DNA of 64,000 bases from Frateuria_A sp035944355 (GTDB lineage: Bacteria > Pseudomonadota > Gammaproteobacteria > Xanthomonadales > Rhodanobacteraceae): the NCBI RefSeq assembly GCF_035944355.1, contig NZ_DASZBH010000012.1:186001-250000 (forward strand), written 5' to 3'. The notes below the pieces were generated by a model that worked only from the letters and a program-made list of their open reading frames with translations, made no database searches and was not told where the DNA came from. This document shows positions 1 through 6,861 of this stretch, one piece after another; positions within the stretch are counted from its first letter, which is position 1; the number at the start of each line of letters is the position of its first letter. The position numbers and the translations under genes are program-made.

Positions 1-1
1 G

Positions 2-442
2 GCGGGCGTGATGCTGTTCGTCGACTACGGCTACGTGCGCCGCGAGTACTACCTCGCCGAACGCCGGGACGGCACGCTGATGGCGCACTACCGACACCAC
101 GCGCATGCCGACCCACTCTATCTGCCCGGGCTCAACGACCTGACCGCCTCGGTCGATTTCACCGCGCTGGCGGAGGCTGGCAACAGCGCCGGTTTCGGAG
201 TGGCGGCGTACCTGCCGCAGGCGCAGTTCCTGCTGGCCAGCGGTCTGCAAGGCGTGTTCGAGCAGGCGCACGCGCAAGCGGCCGACGATTTCGCCCGCCA
301 CCGGCTGGCGCAGGAAGTGCGCCGGCTGACGATGCCCGAACAGATGGGCGAACGCTTCCAGGCCATGCTGTTCGCGCGCGGCCTGGAGGTGCTGCCGCTG
401 GCCGCCGAATTGCTGGCCGCCGATCGGGGCGGGCGGCTCTGA
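2..442 (+). CDS. MidA/NDUFAF7-like SAM-dependent methyltransferase, C-terminal part
   Basis: Only the last ~146 residues lie in the window; the frame is open to the left edge, so the start is missing. The visible part carries the conserved C-terminal half of the COG1565 (DUF185, MidA/NDUFAF7) class I methyltransferase family: a VDYGY segment, then GTL..HYRHH, a PGLNDLTASVDF motif and a Q..FLLASG motif. Family members with known function methylate an arginine of a respiratory complex I subunit in mitochondria; the bacterial role is not settled. The gene ends facing hemH, with a perfect hairpin between the two stop codons. The family call is fairly secure; the substrate is unknown. Confidence 0.8.
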   Translation, partial: AGVMLFVDYGYVRREYYLAERRDGTLMAHYRHHAHADPLYLPGLNDLTASVDFTALAEAGNSAGFGVAAYLPQAQFLLASGLQGVFEQAHAQAADDFARHRLAQEVRRLTMPEQMGERFQAMLFARGLEVLPLAAELLAADRGGRL

Positions 443-443
443 C

Positions 444-473
444 GTCGATCCCTCACGCACGCGAGGGATCGAC
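444..473. terminator. Perfect hairpin between convergent genes
   Basis: Two 11-base arms (GTCGATCCCTC and GAGGGATCGAC) pair without mismatch around an 8-base loop. It sits between the stop codon of the left-edge methyltransferase and that of hemH on the other strand. There is no T tract, so it is either a bidirectional terminator or an mRNA 3'-end stabiliser. Confidence 0.55.
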
Positions 474-481
474 CGCAAACG

Positions 482-1528
482 CTACGCGTCCGAATCCGGC
501 CAGCCCTGCGCATGCCGGCGGGCCAGCGCGGCCAGGCTCGCCACCTGTTCGGGCGAATCGTTGAGCGCAGGGATGTAGCGCAACTCCTTGCCACCGGCGG
601 CGAGGAAGAAATCGCGGTTCTGCATGGCGATTTCCTCCAGCGTTTCCAGGCAGTCCACCGCGAAGCCGGGGCAGGCCACGTCCAGCCGCCGGACGCCCTC
701 GGTGGCGAGCTGGCGCACGGTGGCGTCCGTGTAGGGCTGCAACCACGGCTCGCGGCCCACGCGCGACTGGAAGCTGAGCAGCAACTGGCTCGGGTCCAGC
801 CCCAGCCGCGTGCGCAGGCGGTGCGCGGTGGCCTGGCACTGGTCCAGATAGGGATCGCCCAGCCGCACGTAGCGCTCGGGGATGCCGTGGAAGGACAGCA
901 GCAGCTTTTCCCCGCGGCCGTGCTCGTCCCACCAGCGCTCGATGCGCCGGGCCAGCGCCTCGATATGCGCCGGGTCGTCGTGGTAGTCGTTGACCAGCCG
1001 CACTTCGGGTGGCCAGCGCAGGCGTTTGAGTGCATCGGCGACGGCGTCGATCACCGATCCGGTGGAGGTGGCCGAGTATTGCGGATACAGCGGGACCACC
1101 AGCAGGCGCCGGACGCCCGCCGCCTGCAGCCGTTCGATCTGCGCCTGCACGGAAGGCGCGCCATAGCGCATCGCCAGCGCCACCTGCGCCTGTCCGTCCA
1201 GTTCGGTCGCAAGCGCCTGGGTCAGCGCCTCGCTGAGCACGCGCAGCGGCGAACCGGCCGAGGTCCAGATGCGCGCGTACGCATGCGCCGAACGGCGCGG
1301 GCGTATCGCCAGGATGACCCTGAGGATCGGCCACCAGAGCCAACGTGGATAGTCGATCACGCGCCGGTCGGACAGGAACTCGGCCAGGTAACTGCGCAGT
1401 GCGCGCGGCGTGGGCGCCTCGGGTGTGCCCAGGTTCACCAGCAGCACGCCGGTGGCCGGGGCGCCAGCCTGAACGCCGCGGTCAGGGGCGGTGCCGGCAG
1501 GGCCGGTATAGTGGCTGGGCTGTGGCAT
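482..1528 (-). CDS. hemH: Ferrochelatase
   Basis: Inserts Fe2+ into protoporphyrin IX, the last step of protoheme synthesis, at the cytoplasmic face of the membrane. The ~348-residue protein has the GVLLVNLGTPEAPT N-terminal motif, the family SFHGIP motif with the metal-site histidine near residue 214, and the C-terminal CPGFAVDCLETLEEI motif that holds the conserved acidic residues. The frame stays open 15 codons further upstream (to 1573), but conservation begins only at about residue 25 of this model, so a GTG near 1474 is also possible. It is transcribed away from the SYLF gene, and the two share an ~85-base divergent gap. Other haem genes (hemD, hemX, hemY) are ~34 kb away. Confidence 0.95.
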   Translation of the reverse strand: MPQPSHYTGPAGTAPDRGVQAGAPATGVLLVNLGTPEAPTPRALRSYLAEFLSDRRVIDYPRWLWWPILRVILAIRPRRSAHAYARIWTSAGSPLRVLSEALTQALATELDGQAQVALAMRYGAPSVQAQIERLQAAGVRRLLVVPLYPQYSATSTGSVIDAVADALKRLRWPPEVRLVNDYHDDPAHIEALARRIERWWDEHGRGEKLLLSFHGIPERYVRLGDPYLDQCQATAHRLRTRLGLDPSQLLLSFQSRVGREPWLQPYTDATVRQLATEGVRRLDVACPGFAVDCLETLEEIAMQNRDFFLAAGGKELRYIPALNDSPEQVASLAALARRHAQGWPDSDA

Positions 1529-1614
1529 CGAACGGACCGGTGGCGCGCGGGCAGGCGGTGGAGTCTGCCACAAGCCGTCGGTACACCCTCACATCCCTGT
1601 GGAAGGAGCACCCC

Positions 1615-2301
1615 ATGTTCAAGGCATTGCGTCGTTGCTCGCTGCTCGCACTGGCCCTGCTGCTGCCGGCGATGGCCGTGCATGCCGAGGACCCGCCGCT
1701 GGTGCGCTCGCAGAACGCCGTGCGCGTGCTGCGCGAGGTCATGCAGGCGCCGGACAAGGCGATCCCGCAGGACCTGCTGAAGAACGCCAAGGCGATCGCG
1801 GTGATTCCCGACATGGTCAAGGCAGGGTTGATCTTCGGTGGCCGGCGGGGCGAGGGGCTGATCTCGGTGAAGGGTCCGGACGGCGCCTGGTCCAACCCGA
1901 GCTTCATCACGCTCACCGGCGGCAGCGTGGGCTTCCAGGCGGGCGTGTCCTCGACCGACGTGATCCTGGTGTTCCGCACTCAGCGCGGGGTGGACTCGAT
2001 CGTCAACGGCAAGTTCACCATGGGCGCCGACGCGGCCGTCGCGGCCGGCCCGGTCGGTCGTACTGCGACTGCCGCCACGGATGAGCAGATGAAGGCGGAG
2101 ATCTACTCCTACTCGCGCTCGCGCGGCTTGTTCGCCGGCGTGGCGCTGGACGGCTCGGTGCTACGCATCGACTACGACGCCAACGCCGCCATCTATGGCG
2201 CGGGCGTCACGCCGCGGCGCATCTTCGAAGGCGGCGTCGCCAATGTGCCGGGGCCGGTGGTGGACTTCCGCGACCAGCTTGAGGAGTACACTTCGCGTTG
2301 A
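1615..2301 (+). CDS. SYLF (YSC84) lipid-binding domain protein, secreted
   Basis: A 228-residue protein with a signal peptide (hydrophobic core residues 7-20, probable cleavage after AHA at 23). The rest is one SYLF/YSC84 domain: the KNAKAIAVIP and GGRRGEGL segments, GGSVGFQAG, and the closing IYG..VTPRRI region. SYLF proteins of eukaryotes bind phosphoinositides; bacterial ones are periplasmic or surface proteins with no agreed function. GGAAGGAG lies 7 bases before the chosen ATG, which settles the start. It is followed closely by tatABC, but nothing beyond position links the two. Confidence 0.88.
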   Translation: MFKALRRCSLLALALLLPAMAVHAEDPPLVRSQNAVRVLREVMQAPDKAIPQDLLKNAKAIAVIPDMVKAGLIFGGRRGEGLISVKGPDGAWSNPSFITLTGGSVGFQAGVSSTDVILVFRTQRGVDSIVNGKFTMGADAAVAAGPVGRTATAATDEQMKAEIYSYSRSRGLFAGVALDGSVLRIDYDANAAIYGAGVTPRRIFEGGVANVPGPVVDFRDQLEEYTSR

Positions 2302-2368
2302 TCCGCATTGCCGGCATGTTGGGCGGCAACGCTACGTTTTCGGCTCAGTCCGTCAGAGGTTCGCAGTC

Positions 2369-2614
2369 ATGGGTCTGGACAGTTTTTGGCATTGGATCAT
2401 CCTGCTGGTGGTGGTGCTGGTGATCTTCGGCACCAGCAAGCTCTCCAAGATCGGCCCTGATCTTGGCAACGCCGTGCGCGGCTTCAAGAAGGCCATGCAG
2501 GGTGACGACGAGGAGGAAGAGGCCAAGCGCAAGTCGCAGGAGCAGCTGCGCGCCGACCCGCCCGCGCCGGAGGGCGCCGCCAGCAAGGCGCGCGACACCA
2601 GCCAGACCAAGTAA
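2369..2614 (+). CDS. tatA: Twin-arginine translocase subunit TatA
   Basis: An 81-residue TatA: short N-terminus, one membrane helix (about residues 7-21), the conserved FG hinge (residues 20-21), an amphipathic helix (SKLSKIGPDLGNAVRGFKKAM), then a charged, disordered tail with a DDEEEE patch. TatA polymerises to form the transport path for folded proteins carrying RR signal peptides. The first gene of a tatA-tatB-tatC operon; tatB starts 18 bases downstream. Confidence 0.95.
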   Translation: MGLDSFWHWIILLVVVLVIFGTSKLSKIGPDLGNAVRGFKKAMQGDDEEEEAKRKSQEQLRADPPAPEGAASKARDTSQTK

Positions 2615-2632
2615 GCGCGCGGTGGCGCGGCG

Positions 2633-3091
2633 ATGATCGAGATCAGCTTCGGCAAGCTGCTGTTGCTTGCGCTCATTGCGCTGCTCGTGCTCGGGCCGGA
2701 GAAGCTGCCCGGCGCGGCGCGCACTGCCGGAGCGCTGGTGCGGCGCGTGCGCAACAGCTGGGAAAGCGTGCGCGCGGAGGTCACCCGCGAACTGGAGATC
2801 GAGGAGATCAAGCGCGCCGCGCGCGAGGCGGCCACGCGCGCCGAGGCGGCGCAGGAGCAGATGAATGCCACCGCCCGCGAAGTGCGCGAGGCGGTCGGCG
2901 CGGTGGCGGCCGTGCCGGCATCCGAGCCCGCGGATGAGCCGATGCGCCTGGCCGGCGGACCGCAGGCCGCGCAGGTCGAGGACGCACCGATCGACGAGCC
3001 GCCGCCCGAACGCGATACCCTGACCGGCGACCTGTTCGCCGACGACCCGCAACATGCCCCGGTGAAGGAACATCCGCATGGCCTCGCCTGA
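2633..3091 (+). CDS. tatB: Sec-independent translocase subunit TatB
   Basis: A 152-residue TatB. The membrane anchor occupies residues ~3-21 and contains the E-to-P stretch LVLGPEKLPGAARTAG typical of TatB. An amphipathic helix follows, then a long charged coil (EVTRELEIEEIKRAAREAA) and an acidic/proline-rich tail. With TatC it forms the receptor complex for twin-arginine signal peptides. Its last 14 bases overlap the start of tatC, indicating translational coupling. Confidence 0.95.
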   Translation: MIEISFGKLLLLALIALLVLGPEKLPGAARTAGALVRRVRNSWESVRAEVTRELEIEEIKRAAREAATRAEAAQEQMNATAREVREAVGAVAAVPASEPADEPMRLAGGPQAAQVEDAPIDEPPPERDTLTGDLFADDPQHAPVKEHPHGLA

Positions 3092-3845
3092 GCCCGAGCC
3101 GCAGCTGGATCTGCAGCAGGGCCTGTTCTCGCACCTGATCGAACTGCGCTCGCGCCTGCTCAAGGCCTGCGCGACGGTGCTCGTCGTGCTGGTGGCGCTG
3201 ATTCCTTTCGCCAACCGGCTTTACTCGCTGCTGGCCGCGCCGCTGGTGGCCCGGCTGCCGCAAGGTGCGCACCTGATCGCCACCGAAGTGGCCAGCCCGT
3301 TCATCACGCCGCTGAAGCTCGCCTTCTACACCGCGCTGTTCATCAGCATGCCGGTGATCCTCTACCAGCTGTGGGCGTTCGTCAGCCCCGGCCTGTACAA
3401 GCATGAGAAGCGGTTGGCGCGGCCGCTGCTGGTGGCGGCCATGGTGCTGTTCTACATCGGCTGCGCGTTCGCTTATTTCCTGGTGCTGCCGGCGGCGTTC
3501 CGTTTCCTCACCGCGGTGACCCCCGCGGGCGTGGAGATGATGACCGACATCACGCATTACCTGGATTTCGTGATGCTGATGTTCTTCGCCTTCGGCCTGT
3601 GCTTCGAGGTGCCGGTGGCGGTGGTGATCCTCGCGGCGGTGGGCGTGGTCGACGTGGCCAAGCTGCGCAGCGTGCGCCGCTACGCGGTCGTGGGCGCGTT
3701 CGCCATCGCCGCGGTGATCACGCCGCCGGACATCACCTCGATGATCATGCTGGCCGTGCCGATGTGCCTGCTCTACGAGCTGGGCGTGCTGGCGGTGCGC
3801 TGGCTGGTGAAGCCGCGCGAGGCCGCGGACGAGTCACGCGCCTGA
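3078..3845 (+). CDS. tatC: Sec-independent translocase subunit TatC
   Basis: A 255-residue, six-helix inner-membrane protein that recognises the twin-arginine signal peptide together with TatB. It has the conserved cytoplasmic N-terminal HLIELRSRLLKA segment, the first-loop FVSPGLYKHEKR motif with the functionally important glutamate, and a C-terminal ITPPD motif before the last helices. It overlaps tatB and ends the operon facing the ctp gene. The short gap to that gene holds a weak GACTC/GAGTC hairpin without a T tract. Confidence 0.97.
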   Translation: MASPEPEPQLDLQQGLFSHLIELRSRLLKACATVLVVLVALIPFANRLYSLLAAPLVARLPQGAHLIATEVASPFITPLKLAFYTALFISMPVILYQLWAFVSPGLYKHEKRLARPLLVAAMVLFYIGCAFAYFLVLPAAFRFLTAVTPAGVEMMTDITHYLDFVMLMFFAFGLCFEVPVAVVILAAVGVVDVAKLRSVRRYAVVGAFAIAAVITPPDITSMIMLAVPMCLLYELGVLAVRWLVKPREAADESRA

Positions 3846-3873
3846 CTCTGCCCCAGGGAGGGGAGTCCCGCGA

Positions 3874-5211
3874 TTACTGCGCCGCACTGGCGCGATGTCC
3901 CAGTGCCAACCCCTTGAGGATGTTCAGCGCCTGCGCCAGGGTGTAGTCCTCGGTGGCGAGCTTGGCGTTGGCGGCGCTGCCGTCGTTGTCGATGTCCTTG
4001 CCGGCGCCGGCGTTCTCGTTGGCCAGATGATGCCTGAGGTCGGCCTCGGAGCTGATCGGCTCGGGGCCGTTGTCGGCGGGGTTGACGGTGAGGTCGGCCA
4101 GGGCGATGTCCGGCTTGATGCCTGCCGCCTGGATCGAGGTGCCGTTGGGCGTGTAGTAGCGGGCGGTGGTCAGCTTGACCGCGTGGTCGGCGTCCAGCGG
4201 CAGGACCGTCTGCACGACGCCCTTGCCGAAGGTGCGCCGGCCCACGATCAGCGCGCGGTGGTTGTCCTTGAGCGCGCCGGAAACGATCTCGGCCGCCGAG
4301 GCGGTGCCGTTGTCCACCAGCAGGACGATCGGCGCGCCCTTGAGCAGGTCGCCCGGGTGCGCGGCGAACTTGAGGTTCGCATCGGCCAGGCGCCCGCGCG
4401 TGGTGACGATCGTACCCGAATCGAGGAAGTCGTCGCTGACCGCCACCGCGGTGGTGAGCAGGCCGCCGGGATTGGAGCGAAGGTCCAGCACCGCGCCCTT
4501 GGGCTGGCCATGCTTGGCCGCGTAGTCGGCGAACTTCTTCTCGAGGTCGCCGGCGGTGTCTTCCTGGAACTCGCTGATGCGGATGTAGACGTAACCGGGC
4601 TCCAGCTCGCGCAGCTTCACGCTGGTCACCGAGATCTGCTCGCGCACCAGATGCATGTCGACCGGCTTGTCGCTCTTTTCGTGCAGGATGGTCAGGGTGA
4701 TCTTGCTGCCCGGTTTGCCGCGCAGGAGCTTGAACATGTCGTCGACGTTGTCCGGATCGACCGCCTTGCCGTCGATCTTGACGATGGTGTCGCCAGGCTT
4801 GATGCCGGCGCGCGCCGCAGGGGTGTCATCGATCGGCGAGACGATGCGCAGCGTGCCGTCGACCTCCAGCACCTCGATCCCCAGGCCGCTGTACTGGCCG
4901 GTGGTGTCTTCCGAGAGCTGCTCCAGGCCCTGCTTGTCCAGGTACTCGCTGTGCGGGTCCAGTCCGCTCAGCATGCCGCTGATGGCGGCCTTCATCAGGG
5001 TCTTGTTGTCGACCGGCTCGACGTAGGCCTGGCGGATCACCTCGTACACGCGGCTGAAGTTGCGCACGTCATCCAGGTCGACGCGGTCGGGCGCGCTGGC
5101 GGCGGCAGCCGGCGCGCTCGCGGCGTGGGCCGGAGCCTGCTGCGCGTGCAGCGGGGCGAGCAGCAGCGCGGCGGACACGGCGCAGGCCAGGGCACGGGGG
5201 AACGGTTGCAT
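3874..5211 (-). CDS. ctpA: S41 family C-terminal processing peptidase
   Basis: A 445-residue periplasmic serine protease. Order: signal peptide (residues 1-23, cleavage after LHA), N-terminal helical segment, PDZ domain (~100-175, with YSGLGIEV and GIKPGDTIVKIDG), then the S41 core. The catalytic Ser305 lies in NGTASAAEI and Lys330 in RTFGKGVVQT, the Ser-Lys dyad of this family. AGGAG lies about 7 bases upstream of the chosen ATG; a longer reading frame to 5316 overlaps envC and has no signal sequence. It is probably co-transcribed with the upstream envC-like gene, a pairing common in Proteobacteria and consistent with a role in controlling cell-wall hydrolases. Confidence 0.93.
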   Translation of the reverse strand: MQPFPRALACAVSAALLLAPLHAQQAPAHAASAPAAAASAPDRVDLDDVRNFSRVYEVIRQAYVEPVDNKTLMKAAISGMLSGLDPHSEYLDKQGLEQLSEDTTGQYSGLGIEVLEVDGTLRIVSPIDDTPAARAGIKPGDTIVKIDGKAVDPDNVDDMFKLLRGKPGSKITLTILHEKSDKPVDMHLVREQISVTSVKLRELEPGYVYIRISEFQEDTAGDLEKKFADYAAKHGQPKGAVLDLRSNPGGLLTTAVAVSDDFLDSGTIVTTRGRLADANLKFAAHPGDLLKGAPIVLLVDNGTASAAEIVSGALKDNHRALIVGRRTFGKGVVQTVLPLDADHAVKLTTARYYTPNGTSIQAAGIKPDIALADLTVNPADNGPEPISSEADLRHHLANENAGAGKDIDNDGSAANAKLATEDYTLAQALNILKGLALGHRASAAQ

Positions 5212-5312
5212 GCGATGACTCCTGCGTCGATGGGGTTCGCCGGACGGATGGATTTCGACCGCGCGCGGGGGCGGTCGTTCAAACGCAAGCCTGCGGCCGC
5301 AGGAAGGGCGCG

Positions 5313-6488
5313 TCAACGCCGCTTGGCCAGCCAGGCGCGCGGATCGACCGGCTTGTTGTTGTGGCGCAGCTCGAAATACACGCCGGTGTTGACGCCGAGC
5401 AGCGGCGTGGCGGTGCCGATGGTCTGGCCGGCCTCGACCTGGTCGCCCACGCCGTGCAGCAGGCTTTCGTTGTTGCCGTACATGCTCAGCCAGCCATCGC
5501 CGTGGTTGAGGATGACCAGCAGGCCGTAACCGCGCAGGAACGCCGCGTAGACCACCCGGCCGCGCGCCACGGCATGCACCTCGCTGCCGCCCTGGGCCTT
5601 GATCAGCACGCCGTTGCCGTAACTGACCACCGCGCCGGCCGCAGGCCAGGGCAGGTTGCCGCGGATGTCGGCCTTGCCGCCGGCGCGGCTGGGCGCCGCG
5701 GGGCTGGTGCGTGCGTTGCGCTCGGCCTCGCGTGCCGCTTCGTCGATCGCCCGCTGCAACTGGTCGACCAGGTGATCGAGCGACTGCGCGTTCTGCTTCA
5801 TCGCGGCCAGGCGCTGCGCCTCGTCCTTGTACTTGGCATCCGCCTGGGCGACCAGCTTCTTCTGTGCCGCGCGCTGTGCCGCCAGCGCCTCGGCCTTGCC
5901 GGCGCGCTCGGTGCGGGTGGCGGCCAGCGCCTGCTGCTCGGCGGCGATCCGGGCCTCCAACTGCTGCAGGCGGCTGAGCTCGCCCATCAGCTGCGCCACG
6001 CGCGCGGCGCGGTCCTGCTGGAAGTACCGGGAATAGGCCAGCGCGCGGGCGATCTGCGCCAGGTCCTGGTCGCCCAGCAGCAGGCGCAGGTCGGTCCCGC
6101 GGCCCAGCGTGTAGGTGGCGCGCAGCAGGTCGGCGATCGCGGCGCGCTGGCCGGACAGGCGCCGCTCCAGATCGGCGCGCTGTCCCTGCAACTGCACGAG
6201 GTCCTGCTGCTTGGCCGCCACGGCGGCATCGACCTCGCGCAGGGCGTGGGCTGCAGCGGCCAGCGCGTCGGCCTGGCGCGCCAGCTCGGCGTTGGCGCTG
6301 TCACGCCGTGCGGCGGTTTGCGCCTGCTCGCGCGCCAGCGCCTCCATCCTGCTGCGCAGTTCGGCCAGCTGCTGCCTGGCCTCGGCCTGCTTGTGGCGGG
6401 AAGACTCTTGCGCGCCGACGGGGACCGCGGCGGTCAGAGCGACGAGGGCCGTCAGGCGGATGAGGACACGAAGGGAAGGGGGGCGCAT
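5313..6488 (-). CDS. envC: EnvC-type murein hydrolase activator (degenerate LytM/M23)
   Basis: A 391-residue secreted protein: signal peptide (1-26, PVGAQ), a long alanine/glutamine-rich coiled coil (roughly 30-110 and 160-250), then a LytM domain (~270-391). The LytM fold motifs are present (GRVVYA, GYGLLVILNHGDGW, YFELRHN), but the zinc ligands of active M23 enzymes are missing: there is no HxxxD in the first motif, and the HxH motif reads VYFELRH. This is the pattern of E. coli EnvC, which does not cut murein but switches on the amidases AmiA/AmiB at the septum. ctpA lies 101 bases downstream. Confidence 0.9.
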   Translation of the reverse strand: MRPPSLRVLIRLTALVALTAAVPVGAQESSRHKQAEARQQLAELRSRMEALAREQAQTAARRDSANAELARQADALAAAAHALREVDAAVAAKQQDLVQLQGQRADLERRLSGQRAAIADLLRATYTLGRGTDLRLLLGDQDLAQIARALAYSRYFQQDRAARVAQLMGELSRLQQLEARIAAEQQALAATRTERAGKAEALAAQRAAQKKLVAQADAKYKDEAQRLAAMKQNAQSLDHLVDQLQRAIDEAAREAERNARTSPAAPSRAGGKADIRGNLPWPAAGAVVSYGNGVLIKAQGGSEVHAVARGRVVYAAFLRGYGLLVILNHGDGWLSMYGNNESLLHGVGDQVEAGQTIGTATPLLGVNTGVYFELRHNNKPVDPRAWLAKRR

Positions 6489-6861
6489 GGTGCCCGATTA
6501 TCCCCGAAGCAGGCGCGCGGTAGGGCGGCCAGGCCGTGGCGGCCGGCTGGACGAGGCCACGATCGGTCCGGTCGCCGCCGGGAAAGGCCCGGGTCGGGAT
6601 TTCACGCAAGATGTTCCGCCACGGCCGCCGGAGCGTGGCGGGCTCGACATTCGGACGTCTGGACGGCCACACGGCAGGGTGTCTGCAGGCGCAAAACCTT
6701 GCGCGTCAATTTGCCGGATATTGAAGTTAAGTGCTTGTAAGTGATGGCGCAAAGTGGAAGACTCCAAGCCGCAACTCCCCTCGCCCGTCGAGCTGGTGGC
6801 GTCGCATCACCCACCCCAGTCCTCGGGCGCGTTGCGCACCCATAATCCGAGGACTTGAGTC
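6489..6861. other. Intergenic region upstream of the TonB-dependent receptor
   Basis: 373 bases between the divergent envC and receptor genes. I see no reading frame with coding character. The left part is GC-rich; around 6705-6760 lies a relatively AT-rich patch (TTGCCGGATATTGAAGTTAA) that is the likeliest promoter zone, but no clear -35/-10 pair or Fur-like operator could be assigned. A ribosome-site hairpin is listed separately at the right end. Confidence 0.5.
6820..6853 (+). promoter_or_regulatory. Hairpin that covers the receptor's ribosome binding site
   Basis: A 7-base stem, TCCTCGG (6820-6826) with CCGAGGA (6847-6853), encloses a 20-base loop that itself contains GCGC/GCGC pairing. 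The 3' arm includes GAGGA, the only Shine-Dalgarno-like sequence for the receptor ATG at 6862 (8-base spacing). In the folded state the site would be hidden. A regulatory role is inferred. Confidence 0.4.

Noticed and set aside
3846..3873. Hairpin between tatC and ctpA as a terminator
   Set aside because: Only short GACTC/GAGTC and CCCC/GGGG pairings with no T tract; not strong enough to list.
3895..6740. Two long plus-strand frames opposite ctpA and envC
   Set aside because: Both are antisense of genes with signal peptides and conserved domains; no ribosome sites or domains of their own.
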